A program made the position numbers and the translations under genes. 64,000 nucleotides of DNA from Acanthopleuribacter pedis (GTDB taxonomy: Bacteria > Acidobacteriota > Holophagae > Acanthopleuribacterales > Acanthopleuribacteraceae). Positions 27,301 through 34,579 of the stretch are shown piece after piece. The stretch is from contig NZ_JAFREP010000006.1 of the NCBI RefSeq assembly GCF_017377855.1, forward strand, positions 186,001 to 250,000, read 5' to 3'. Every line of letters begins with the position of its first letter. The first letter of the stretch is position 1. The notes under the pieces were generated by a model. The model did no database searches. It saw only the letters and a list, made by a program, of their open reading frames with translations, and was not told the origin of the DNA.

Positions 27301-27606
27301 TTGGAACAGGACGACCAAGGGTTTGATATTGAGCAGGCCGCGACGCAATTCAATTTTAAAAGAAAAGGTATGCGTTTTGAGTAGCGGACTAAAGGTTTCC
27401 CAATGCAAGCGCTTATGGTGGATGTCCAAGGCGATGGTGTGGAACCGGGTTGCCAGTTTGGCGCGCAGTTTGTTGGTTGCCGCGGTGAGGTCGTTTCGTC
27501 GGACCGATTCAGAGAAGGGCAAAAATAAGGGGACGACGCGGTGGGATACGGTTTTGTTTTTGGCGTTGCGGGAACGAACCACGTAAATCGGCAGGGATAT
27601 GTTCAT
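24304..27606 (-). CDS. ClpB-like double AAA+ ATPase, paralogue 2, with PCRF-like C-terminus
   Basis: A 1100-residue protein. The N-terminal domain begins LPIYVVRSRNAKN. NBD1: Walker A GRPGVGKT (240-247), pore-loop-like MSYVGQWEER, Walker B YCDDL (305-309). NBD2: Walker A GPTGVGKT (510-517), Walker B LVLFDEIEK (573-581), sensor 2 LGARALKR. After residue 750 comes a ~350-residue extension: a helical segment (MRELWGQCRDLLNDLFAFEE) and an alpha/beta region whose FLQGRHAHRLAGLDQGVHVQ (about 979-998) resembles the IxGxxAxxxLxxExGVHR signature of the PCRF domain in class I release factors. No GGQ motif is present. ATG 27606 (ATGA overlap with the upstream stop) is preferred to the longer frame beginning at 27675. 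Confidence 0.87.
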   Translation of the reverse strand: MNISLPIYVVRSRNAKNKTVSHRVVPLFLPFSESVRRNDLTAATNKLRAKLATRFHTIALDIHHKRLHWETFSPLLKTHTFSFKIELRRGLLNIKPLVVLFQIADKTLGLFPAFPTFWFLIPEDAETAVVCEEALTRFLRAEEKEELIEDPEEFQITGKEWITYIDFNLPTHKQERLALEERIFLGSREKPNGAVELGKVGTCLDWSEREVNKPFCHEPALEKLRRLSDLRPFPPIVLIGRPGVGKTKLIHQWIATRPFRENKNRGNTWHIAPQRLISGMSYVGQWEERLLEIITYMQDNQHFFYCDDLPGLFRAGLSAGSDLNVALVLKRFLDEGKLNFIGEITPERWRKLQEWDRGFADLFHCIRLEEPTPAQTFTTLLAGSRVLEHQHEVTFFPGALQQMMTLTRRFEGGGVFPGRGMALLEQVAKERPALMIKEAEVIKVYQQKSGLNLAFLDKNARLTREDVEAELGREVKGQDAAITAVTDIILRAKTRLNDPGKPFGTLLFLGPTGVGKTQLAKTCARFLYGDESKLLRFDMNEFNGYDATARLVGDFHNPNGLLTQAVRQSPFSLVLFDEIEKADPSVYDLLLQVLGEARLTDGNGMTVDFRNTIIILTSNLGAREAGNTLGFGAGQGTDAVYRGAARRFFRPEFFNRLDAVVPFKALERHHMRTIAEIHVNRLVQREGFKRRRCTITLDRRFLDALAEAGYHPQLGARALKRTLEQRLTFPLGRALSNTKPGAPMVLRIGAGADGGLSFKTYRLRNRPRRVFHAPVDEDQTALAQTRLERLAETIEGFAPEGETAIDHLSDAQVFYYSMRELWGQCRDLLNDLFAFEERLREPTHSPARIGVERPIVRDKNQIIQLPTTVDADRLLDEADTAALWRHWRDTYGPIEDPLGYRRLARRRRWWQTLALAEAWVADGPLPDERCLMLYLPLARGTHNHAATNLPFLAVPTTLFPGMDIQTAPEQSGQPHHGIFLQGRHAHRLAGLDQGVHVQLTETGPQLYLMFVVLIPAEVTDLGNWYRREWHHNHETVLEKAWEVTEQLPDGQLPDIVRYFNHTGVFDVGSGLFTPAQKPISAFRERAFLLNFIGREQGGPA

Positions 27607-30600
27607 GGGGTGAAATGCCTCCGCGCTTCCCAAACCATGCTCCGGTACAGGGAGGCATGCATCAGGGTTTCCCAAGATGGATATTCGTTCACCATGACGA
27701 CTTTGTCGCTTAGGTTGTGGTCGATTGTTTGAATCCTGTCTGAGTAGTAGGCACGGCGGCGGGAGACACCGGGATCTTTTTCATCCCGTTCCACATCGCT
27801 TGGCGGGAGGAAATGCGCCCAGTCGTCCTGTTCGGTGTGAACCTGAATGGTTTCTTGCGTGAACATCCAATAGTGGGCGCCCGTTTCCGCGCTGAACCAG
27901 AGGCGCGCCATCGGCCCGGTAATGCCGAGTGCAAGACCGAGGATCTGTCGCGGGTTACGTTTAAAATGATCCTCCAGCATGTTGAGGTTAACGATGGGGA
28001 AACGGCTTTCCGGGCTGCTTAAGAAAATACCGCGTTCGGCCAGTAAGGTTCGTCGCGGTGGCGGCGGGCCGCCTTTCTTTTTGCGTTTTGCCGCGGCTTT
28101 GGCTTGATCTGCTTCGCTGAGCCGGCGCCCTTCGCCCTTCTTTTTGGGTTGTGCTTGATCCGCCTCTATTTTGTTGAAAAAGAGTTCGACCTCGGTTTTC
28201 ATGTCGAGTTCATGGGCTAGGTTCAGGTATCGGCGCGTTAGCAGCTCGATTTTCTCGCGGTCTTTTCCATAAATCCCGATGATGATCTGATCGGGATTGG
28301 CGACCTGGTACCACCAAAAACGCGTCATCATCCGATGAAACCGGTTCTCCAGCGTTTCTTGTTGTGTGAGGTCGATCTCGGTGTTCTCGGAATAGCCGTG
28401 CCATGCTAAATGGACCTGGTTTTCGAAGGCGTAAACGTCGTTGCTGACTTTTTCCAAGGCCGCAAAATCGTTGCTGATGCGGCGGTGGCGCTCTAAAACA
28501 GCTTGCTCGTTGAAATGGTACGATGCTTTTCCCTTTGCTTTCGCGATGGCGCGCCGTTTGGCGAAGTGGGTGATTTGTTGGCCCAGGCGGACCTGTTCGC
28601 TGCGCAGCTCTTCCAAGTGGTCCGATTGGTTAAACCGATAAACCTCGGATCGAAAAGAAGCCACGGCCTGCAAGGTATCCGCGCTGATCGGGCCCCTGTG
28701 ATCGCCGGTTCCCGATGTTTGCTTGGTGGGAAAAACGGTTTGCAAGACCACCGCTTCGTTTTGCAAGGTGGCGTGATAACCCTTGATCCCGTCCTGATTG
28801 CCTTTGGCCAATTGGGTCGCGAGGGGTAGGGCCAAGCGTTGGTCGACCGCCCGTTTCAAGGGACGCGCCCCGAGTTTGGGATCGTAACCGCGTTTTGCCA
28901 AAAACTCTGCCACCTCGGGGTCTAAGCTGAGGGTTAGGTTCGCCTCCTGTAAACCGGCACGGCGACGCAGCTTTTCCAATTCCAGCCTGGTAACCGCGCG
29001 GATGTCTTCCTGTGACAAAGCGTGGAAAGGCACCACCGCGTCGATGCGGTTGTAAATCTCGGGGCGCAGGAAGTTGCGCACCTCGCGGGAGAAATGGCGT
29101 GCCGCGTGTTGGTCGTCGCCCGTGGTTTCGGCAAGCGCGACCGTGCCGCGGTCAAAACGTTCGGCACCTAGGTTGCTGGTCATAATCACCACGGTATTGT
29201 CAAAACGGGCCTGGCGACCACTGTCGTCGGTGAGCCGTGCTTCGCCCAGGATTTGCAGCAACAGGTCGAAAAATTTGGGGTGGGCCTTTTCGAATTCATC
29301 GAAGACCAGCAGCGAGAACGGTTGTTCGCGCACCGCCGCGATCAGCAGGCCGGGTTCCTTGCTGTCGCCCGCCAACAGGCGCTGCACGCCGTGGGCGTCC
29401 GAGAATTCGCTCATATCAAACCGGGTTAAGCGGTTTGCATCGCCAAACAACCATGTGGCAATCGCTTTGGCCGTTTCCGTTTTACCGACGCCGGTGGGGC
29501 CGATAAACAAAAACGAGGCAATCGGCTGTTGGGGTTTGGTGAGTTGGGCTTTGATCGCCGCCAACATGTCGACCACGTGGCGAATCGCCGTGCGTTGGCC
29601 GATAATCGCCGTTTCGAAGAAGGCCGTGGTTTCCGCCAACGACATGGGTTGGGTGCGGTCCAAAATAAATAAAGGCAGGCCGCTGCTCCGACTGAAGGAA
29701 GCCAGAACCGCTTTGTCCGTAAGGGTTTCGCCCCGCCGGTGTTCGAGGCAAAGGTGCTGGAGCAGTTGCAGCGCGGGCCGCGGCTGCGCCGAATAACCGG
29801 CAAAACGTCGGAACAGGCTGACCAGGCGGTCCGCGGCCGCCGCCTCGATGGTAATGCCGCGGCGCCGCGTTAGCGGGTCCGCCGCCGCGGCCAAAATACG
29901 GCGCAGTTTGTTCGCGTCCGGTTCCGCGATGTCGATGCGATCAAAGGCCTGGAGCAAGACCGGATCCTTTTTCTCAATGAGCGCGTATTGTTCGGGCGTA
30001 CATTCGCAGATGACGCCCAGGCGACCCCGGTTGATGTGGGGGCGGAAATACGAGGCCATACCCTGGCTCATGTTCTCCGATTGCCCCACGTGGCTCAGCT
30101 CGTAGAGCGAGCCCAGGTACAGCACCGCCTTTTCGTCCAGCGCTTCTTTGACGAGTTTGTCGCAGCGTTCCTGCCACGCGCCGAACCCGGTTTGACCCGC
30201 GATCAACCGCGCGCCGTTGGTTTCGTAGAAGGGGGTTTCCCCCATGCCGAGGTGGCGACGTTGGTTGATCGTCTCCCGAATGATCGCGGTTTTGCCGACA
30301 CCCGAGGGGCCGACCAGCAAAACCCCGCGGCGGTTTTCCCGCATCAGCGCCGCGGCAAGGCGTTTCATTTCCGCGTCACGTTCGAAGACCGCCGCGGGTT
30401 TTTTGCCCAAAAAACGATGGGTAACCGCTTTCAGCACCCCGCCGTCTTCCTTGGGGCCGTCGCCTTTGTCGTGTTCGAGGCTGGTGGGAAAGGTTACTTC
30501 CAAATCAATCGTTTGCAGGGTGAGTTCCTCGACGCCGACACATTTAAACAGTTTGGTGAGGCTTCGCGCGCCGCGGCGCCGCAACAGGCAACGTCTGATT

Positions 30601-31010
30601 TCCGTTTCGGCCGTTTCCCGCCACTCTTCCTCGCGCCTTGCCGAGAATTCAAGATCCATCCAAGGAACGCGGCCGATCCAATACACCCCACCCGACGCTT
30701 GTTCTTTGCGGTAGCGCACCACGGGAATGGTCAGTTCCAGCGCGCCCTTCAAGCCCAAGTTGGTTGGGTGCCTCTCCAGGGAAAGCGTGATGGTTTCTAT
30801 CGTTGGGTCCGCCGCCTGCACGTTAAGACCGGTTTGGAACAGGTTCTCGCGTGGCAAGCTATTTTGTAGCAGGTAGGTTAGTTTCTCGACCGCCTTCTCG
30901 GGCGTTTCATTGAGGGAACCGTACTCCGGCCAGAGGAGCGATTCGGCGAGATAACGGTTGTCATCGAAACGAATCATGACAATGGGGGCCTTGTAGTGGA
31001 TGGACGACAT
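27603..31010 (-). CDS. ClpB-like double AAA+ ATPase, paralogue 3, with PCRF-like C-terminus
   Basis: A 1135-residue protein and first gene of the operon; ATG 31010 is preceded by AAGGA at 6 nt. The N-terminal domain begins APIVMIRFDDNRY. NBD1 keeps Walker A GPSGVGKT (234-241) but Walker B reads VLYLGSL with no acidic pair (about 296-302), so hydrolysis there is unlikely. NBD2 is intact: GPTGVGKT (504-511), LLVFDEFEKAH (567-577), MTSNLGAE and LGARPLKR. From about residue 760 a coiled-coil segment leads into QIIIGIYGKDREKIELLTRR (about 910) and GITGPMARLWFSAETGAHYW (1029-1048), which align by eye with the PCRF domain of release factors. A basic, Pro-rich linker (AAAKRKKKGGPPPPRR) separates the two halves. 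No GGQ is seen. Probable ribosome- or RNA-linked remodelling is inference. Confidence 0.87.
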   Translation of the reverse strand: MSSIHYKAPIVMIRFDDNRYLAESLLWPEYGSLNETPEKAVEKLTYLLQNSLPRENLFQTGLNVQAADPTIETITLSLERHPTNLGLKGALELTIPVVRYRKEQASGGVYWIGRVPWMDLEFSARREEEWRETAETEIRRCLLRRRGARSLTKLFKCVGVEELTLQTIDLEVTFPTSLEHDKGDGPKEDGGVLKAVTHRFLGKKPAAVFERDAEMKRLAAALMRENRRGVLLVGPSGVGKTAIIRETINQRRHLGMGETPFYETNGARLIAGQTGFGAWQERCDKLVKEALDEKAVLYLGSLYELSHVGQSENMSQGMASYFRPHINRGRLGVICECTPEQYALIEKKDPVLLQAFDRIDIAEPDANKLRRILAAAADPLTRRRGITIEAAAADRLVSLFRRFAGYSAQPRPALQLLQHLCLEHRRGETLTDKAVLASFSRSSGLPLFILDRTQPMSLAETTAFFETAIIGQRTAIRHVVDMLAAIKAQLTKPQQPIASFLFIGPTGVGKTETAKAIATWLFGDANRLTRFDMSEFSDAHGVQRLLAGDSKEPGLLIAAVREQPFSLLVFDEFEKAHPKFFDLLLQILGEARLTDDSGRQARFDNTVVIMTSNLGAERFDRGTVALAETTGDDQHAARHFSREVRNFLRPEIYNRIDAVVPFHALSQEDIRAVTRLELEKLRRRAGLQEANLTLSLDPEVAEFLAKRGYDPKLGARPLKRAVDQRLALPLATQLAKGNQDGIKGYHATLQNEAVVLQTVFPTKQTSGTGDHRGPISADTLQAVASFRSEVYRFNQSDHLEELRSEQVRLGQQITHFAKRRAIAKAKGKASYHFNEQAVLERHRRISNDFAALEKVSNDVYAFENQVHLAWHGYSENTEIDLTQQETLENRFHRMMTRFWWYQVANPDQIIIGIYGKDREKIELLTRRYLNLAHELDMKTEVELFFNKIEADQAQPKKKGEGRRLSEADQAKAAAKRKKKGGPPPPRRTLLAERGIFLSSPESRFPIVNLNMLEDHFKRNPRQILGLALGITGPMARLWFSAETGAHYWMFTQETIQVHTEQDDWAHFLPPSDVERDEKDPGVSRRRAYYSDRIQTIDHNLSDKVVMVNEYPSWETLMHASLYRSMVWEARRHFTP

Positions 31011-31110
31011 GCTGTTCCTTTTTTCGCGGTAGGGGGATGCTTAAAAGCGGTCCCTTTACCTTAAGCGCAAAGCCCCGGGAAAACCGGTGACCGTTTTTCG
31101 TTTCTTTTGG

Positions 31111-31941
31111 TCAGCCGTCCGGGTTTTCCGCCAAACGGATCGCCGTTTTTTCGTGAAGGAACTTGCGAACATAGGACAGCGGCGGCGGGCAGTTGTTGTG
31201 GTCGCAGGCCAATTCGTGAAAGGTGGCGTCGGCCGCCAAGTCGCGCAGTTGGTGGGCGAATTTGATCGGGATGATGCGGTCCTGGGTACCGTGGACCAGC
31301 AGCACCGGAATTTCCAAGGCCGCCACAATCGGGCCGTTGTCGAAGCGGTCGCGCAGCAAAAAGCCGGGGTTGCGGTGGTGGTAAACCAAATCCTTAAGTG
31401 AGGCGAAGGAAGATTCGAGAATCAGTGCCGCCACCGGGCGTTCCTCCGCCAACAGACCGATGGGTCCGCCGCCGATGGAGCGGCCGTAGGCGATCACCGC
31501 CGCCGGATCGATATCCGCGCGGGCGACCATGGTGTCGTAGCCGCTTAAAACCGCCTCGCGCAGGCTGTCAAAGCTGGGGCTGCCGCCCGCCGCCGCGTAA
31601 CCGGGAAACTCCAGCAGCAACACCGAGATCCCCTGTTCCCGGTACCAGCGGAAGCTGTCGATCCAATGGTGGGCACACTCCGCGTTGCCGTGGGCAAAAA
31701 TAATCAGTGGTCGGCGGTCGTGCTCGGTTTTCGCCGCGTTGAGGAACAGGCCGTAGGTTTGGCCCAGCTCGATCCGGGTGACATCCGCCGGCAGAGGATT
31801 GGGAAGCGGTTCGCGCGGGGCGGGAAAAATCAAATAGCGCTGCGCAAAAAACAGAACCGCCATAAAAATCGCAACCGCAATCGCCGTTAACCGCAGCCCT
31901 TGCAGCAAAAGAGAAATCAGTTGTGTCATGATTGGGGTCAT
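31111..31941 (-). CDS. Membrane-anchored alpha/beta hydrolase
   Basis: A 276-residue protein with one N-terminal transmembrane helix (LRLTAIAVAIFMAVLFFA) followed by a YfaA/BEM46-like alpha/beta-hydrolase domain: oxyanion region FAHGNAECAHHW, nucleophile elbow YGRSIGGGP (GxSxG, Ser about 150), acid in VHGTQDRIIP, and His in ELACDHNN. The family includes esterases and lipases; the substrate is unknown. ATG 31941 sits 6 nt after AAGGA; an overlapping GTG at 31944 is only 3 nt from it. The gene follows, on the same strand, the start of nothing obvious and is 100 nt downstream of the Clp operon promoter region, so it is probably a separate transcript. Confidence 0.88.
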   Translation of the reverse strand: MTPIMTQLISLLLQGLRLTAIAVAIFMAVLFFAQRYLIFPAPREPLPNPLPADVTRIELGQTYGLFLNAAKTEHDRRPLIIFAHGNAECAHHWIDSFRWYREQGISVLLLEFPGYAAAGGSPSFDSLREAVLSGYDTMVARADIDPAAVIAYGRSIGGGPIGLLAEERPVAALILESSFASLKDLVYHHRNPGFLLRDRFDNGPIVAALEIPVLLVHGTQDRIIPIKFAHQLRDLAADATFHELACDHNNCPPPLSYVRKFLHEKTAIRLAENPDG

Positions 31942-32011
31942 CACGTATCCTTAAGGTTGACGGTTTGGGTGGTTTCGGTGTGTCCATCAAACACCAAACC
32001 AGCCTCTTTTT

Positions 32012-32043
32012 CCAGCCCGCATTTCCCACAAGAAATACGGGCG
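32012..32043. repeat. R1 element remnant
   Basis: AGCCCGCATTTCCCACAAG followed at once by AAATACGGGC: the two outer arms of an R1 element with the interior lost. It lies in the divergent gap between the hydrolase and the SirB1-like gene. Confidence 0.55.
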
Positions 32044-32097
32044 ATCTGAAGTGTTCGCGCCCTGTTTTCACTGGTTGGGGTGACCAAGGATCTGCTC

Positions 32098-33081
32098 ATG
32101 CTGTATTTGATGATGTTGCTTTGCCTTCAGGGGCAGGCCGAGCCCGCGCTAATCCTGCCTGATCGAACCTATCGCGGCCAAACCATTTGGGATTTGCCCA
32201 ACGCCGTCGAGGCCGAAATCGACATGGGTTTATGGGCGCTTATTTTGGCCAAACACGTGCAACCGGATCTGGACATCCCCCGTTATCTCGCGATCCTCGA
32301 CGAAATCGCCGCCGTCGTTCAGCGCGGGTTACCCAGCGACAACGACGACATGGCGGTGCTGATGATCACCCAAATCGTGTTGTACCAGCCGGGGCATTGG
32401 AACAACAGCCAGGTCTACCGCTACGATTTAGACGATCCCTTTGGGGATCGCGGCCACAACCGGCTGCTCAGCACCTACATTGATACGCGGCTCGGAAATT
32501 GTGTCAGCATGCCCACCTTGTACTGGGCCGTCTTGCAGCGCGTCGATCCCGGCCTGGAACTCTACGGCGTGGAAGCGCCCCACCACCTCTTTTTTCGCAT
32601 GCGCAACCGCCAGACCGGCGCATGGGTCAACATGGAAGCGACCAACGGGAAAACCGCGCGCGATGTTTGGATTCAAGAACAGACCGGGGTCACCAAGGCG
32701 CAAATCAAAGCCGGCCTGTATATGAAAAACCTCTCCAAAAAACAGGTGCTTGCCGTGTTGCTGCGCGACATTGAACAGCGCGCCGTGGTGGCGGGGGATT
32801 GGCAAGAGGCCCTGCGTATCAATGCCCTGATCGAACAGGTCGACGGCCAAGCCGTGTGGGTTCGCGTCAACCGCGCCGCCATTCTGCACAAAGAAGTAGA
32901 AGCCATGGTCGGGGCCGCGGCGCAAGCGGGACGAAGGTTAACCCAAGAAGAATACCGCCTGGCCAAGGAGAAAAGCGAAGCGGGCGAGGCGCTTTTTGCC
33001 TGGGCGCGGGAACGAGGTTGGGTACCGCTCGATCCCGAAATACGACGGAAAACGGCTTCGCCGGAGGCTAAAAAACCCTGA
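32098..33081 (+). CDS. Secreted SirB1/transglutaminase-like fold protein
   Basis: A 327-residue protein with a short signal peptide (MLYLMMLLCLQGQAEP). The core resembles the SirB1 N-terminal transglutaminase-like family: YIDTRLGNCVSMPTLYWAVL supplies a Cys, APHHLFFRM the His, and WVNMEATNG the Asn/acidic position. The C-terminal third is helical with TPR-like pairs (EALRINALIEQVDGQAVWVR) and a basic tail. Enzymatic activity has not been shown for most SirB1 proteins, so only the fold is inferred. ATG 32098 lies 7 nt after AAGGA. Downstream is a 93-nt gap to the next gene on the same strand. Confidence 0.82.
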   Translation: MLYLMMLLCLQGQAEPALILPDRTYRGQTIWDLPNAVEAEIDMGLWALILAKHVQPDLDIPRYLAILDEIAAVVQRGLPSDNDDMAVLMITQIVLYQPGHWNNSQVYRYDLDDPFGDRGHNRLLSTYIDTRLGNCVSMPTLYWAVLQRVDPGLELYGVEAPHHLFFRMRNRQTGAWVNMEATNGKTARDVWIQEQTGVTKAQIKAGLYMKNLSKKQVLAVLLRDIEQRAVVAGDWQEALRINALIEQVDGQAVWVRVNRAAILHKEVEAMVGAAAQAGRRLTQEEYRLAKEKSEAGEALFAWARERGWVPLDPEIRRKTASPEAKKP

Positions 33082-33174
33082 TCCGCGCCATTCTCTGCTT
33101 GAGGATCTTGTTGGACGGGCTCGAAAAGCGTAAGATAAGACTTATCCAGGGATCCCAAAAATCAACCTTAGCCA

Positions 33175-33993
33175 ATGCCAACCAACCCACGGGATAACCC
33201 GTGCTCCTTTGCGAGGCGCCACGTGTTCTCACGGATTCTTTTTTTCTTGGTCGCGTTTTCCGCCCTCCCGCTTTGTGCCGGGGTCGGCTTAAGCGACGCG
33301 GCCAAGCATCGCGGTACCCAGGGTTTGCGCGTCAGCGCCGGGGCCGCCCCGTTTGAAATCATCGCCGACAGCGAGCAAGCGCTGCAGCGCATGCGCTTGC
33401 GCTTTTACGTACGCCTGCGCGATCTGGTGCTGGATGAAGGGACACAACGCACCCTGCTTCAGGCCGACCAGGAACAAACGCTGTGTCTGGCCGTGACCGT
33501 CGGCCGTGTTGAAGGGGCGATGCGGCTTGGCTGGCAAGTGGCTGAAAATGGAGAAACGCCGCGGGTGGTCGCGCCCGAGGCCGGGCCGGCGCTCAGCGCG
33601 GCTTGGCATGCCGTCGAGTTTGAATGGGTGGCCGGGGAGGGGAACGGTGTGTTCCAAGTCTGGCTCGACGATGCGCCCTTATCCCCCTTTACGGATTTAC
33701 ACAATGGATCGCGTGTTGTGACCGCTGTTCGTTTGGGTTTACCCGGTGCTGAACTCGGTGACTTCCGCGGATCCGTTGATTTTGACAGCGTCGTCTGGCG
33801 CGACCGCGGCGAAGTTGGCCGCGAACCTTTTAGCAACACGCAAATGATTGAACACACCTCGGATTGGCCCGCGCGCCATTCCGTTTTGTTTCTCACGGGG
33901 TTGATCAGTGAGGCAACCACCGTGGTGTTTGGCAAAAGACAGGCCGGCTCCCGGCAACACACGACAGAAAAGGAAGGCGTTCATGAAGATTAA
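33175..33993 (+). CDS. Secreted protein, probable concanavalin-like (LamG) domain
   Basis: A 272-residue protein. The first 35 residues hold a basic stretch and a hydrophobic core (ILFFLVAFSALPLCAG), consistent with a Sec signal. The body is rich in beta-strand patterns such as MRLRFYVRLRDLVL, AWHAVEFEWVAGEG, FQVWLDDAPL and GSVDFDSVVWRD, the layout of laminin-G/concanavalin-like domains in which a short dark strand holds VWLD. I cannot name a family with confidence. ATG 33175 has no clear ribosome-binding site. Its last 11 nt overlap the next gene, and it forms an apparent three-gene operon with 33983 and 34580. Confidence 0.72.
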   Translation: MPTNPRDNPCSFARRHVFSRILFFLVAFSALPLCAGVGLSDAAKHRGTQGLRVSAGAAPFEIIADSEQALQRMRLRFYVRLRDLVLDEGTQRTLLQADQEQTLCLAVTVGRVEGAMRLGWQVAENGETPRVVAPEAGPALSAAWHAVEFEWVAGEGNGVFQVWLDDAPLSPFTDLHNGSRVVTAVRLGLPGAELGDFRGSVDFDSVVWRDRGEVGREPFSNTQMIEHTSDWPARHSVLFLTGLISEATTVVFGKRQAGSRQHTTEKEGVHED

Positions 33994-34570
33994 AACCACC
34001 ATCATGTTGGCGGCACTGGTCGGCGGCTTGCTGTTTGCCGGGGATCCACCCGCCGCGGAACAAAACGGCACCATTCACGTGGAAGGGGTGTGGACCATAC
34101 AAATAATGAATCCCGACGGTTCCGAGGCGTCGACCCGCACCTTTCACAATGCGCTGGTCGGGGCGAGTGTGTTGACGGCCCTGTTGAATGCGGAAGCCGT
34201 GATCGGGGGCAGTTACCTGGTTCTTGATGACAATGCCGGCAACGGGCCCTGTAGCGGGTCTTGTGAAATCGGTTCCTCCTCGCTTAACGCGGGCCTTACC
34301 TACGATTCCACCAACCTGGTGCGTTCCATCACCGGGCAAAACTTCGAAACCCTCGTCTTGAGCGGCAGTGTCACCGCCACCTCGACCCATACGGTGAGCT
34401 CCGTTGTCTCCTGGTTCTGCTTGTGTAACGGGACGACCAATAACACCACCCAATGTGCCGCTTCGCCTGATTCCTGTAGTGTGTTAACCCGCAAAACTTT
34501 GGCGAGCCCGATTAATGTAACCACCGGTCAAATTATTCAAGTCACCCTGGAAATCACTTTCTCCTCGTAG
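33983..34570 (+). CDS. Secreted protein of unknown function
   Basis: A 195-residue protein with a signal peptide (MKIKTTIMLAALVGGLLFAG) and a Thr/Ser-rich beta-prone body. Six Cys residues fall in two groups (GPCSGSCEIG; FCLCNG with CAASPDSC), suggesting disulfides in the periplasm or outside the cell. I do not recognise the family. ATG 33983 follows AAGGAAGGCGTTC. It overlaps the upstream gene and stops 9 nt before the next start, so the three secreted proteins are probably made together. Confidence 0.76.
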   Translation: MKIKTTIMLAALVGGLLFAGDPPAAEQNGTIHVEGVWTIQIMNPDGSEASTRTFHNALVGASVLTALLNAEAVIGGSYLVLDDNAGNGPCSGSCEIGSSSLNAGLTYDSTNLVRSITGQNFETLVLSGSVTATSTHTVSSVVSWFCLCNGTTNNTTQCAASPDSCSVLTRKTLASPINVTTGQIIQVTLEITFSS

Positions 34571-34579
34571 GGGCTCGTT

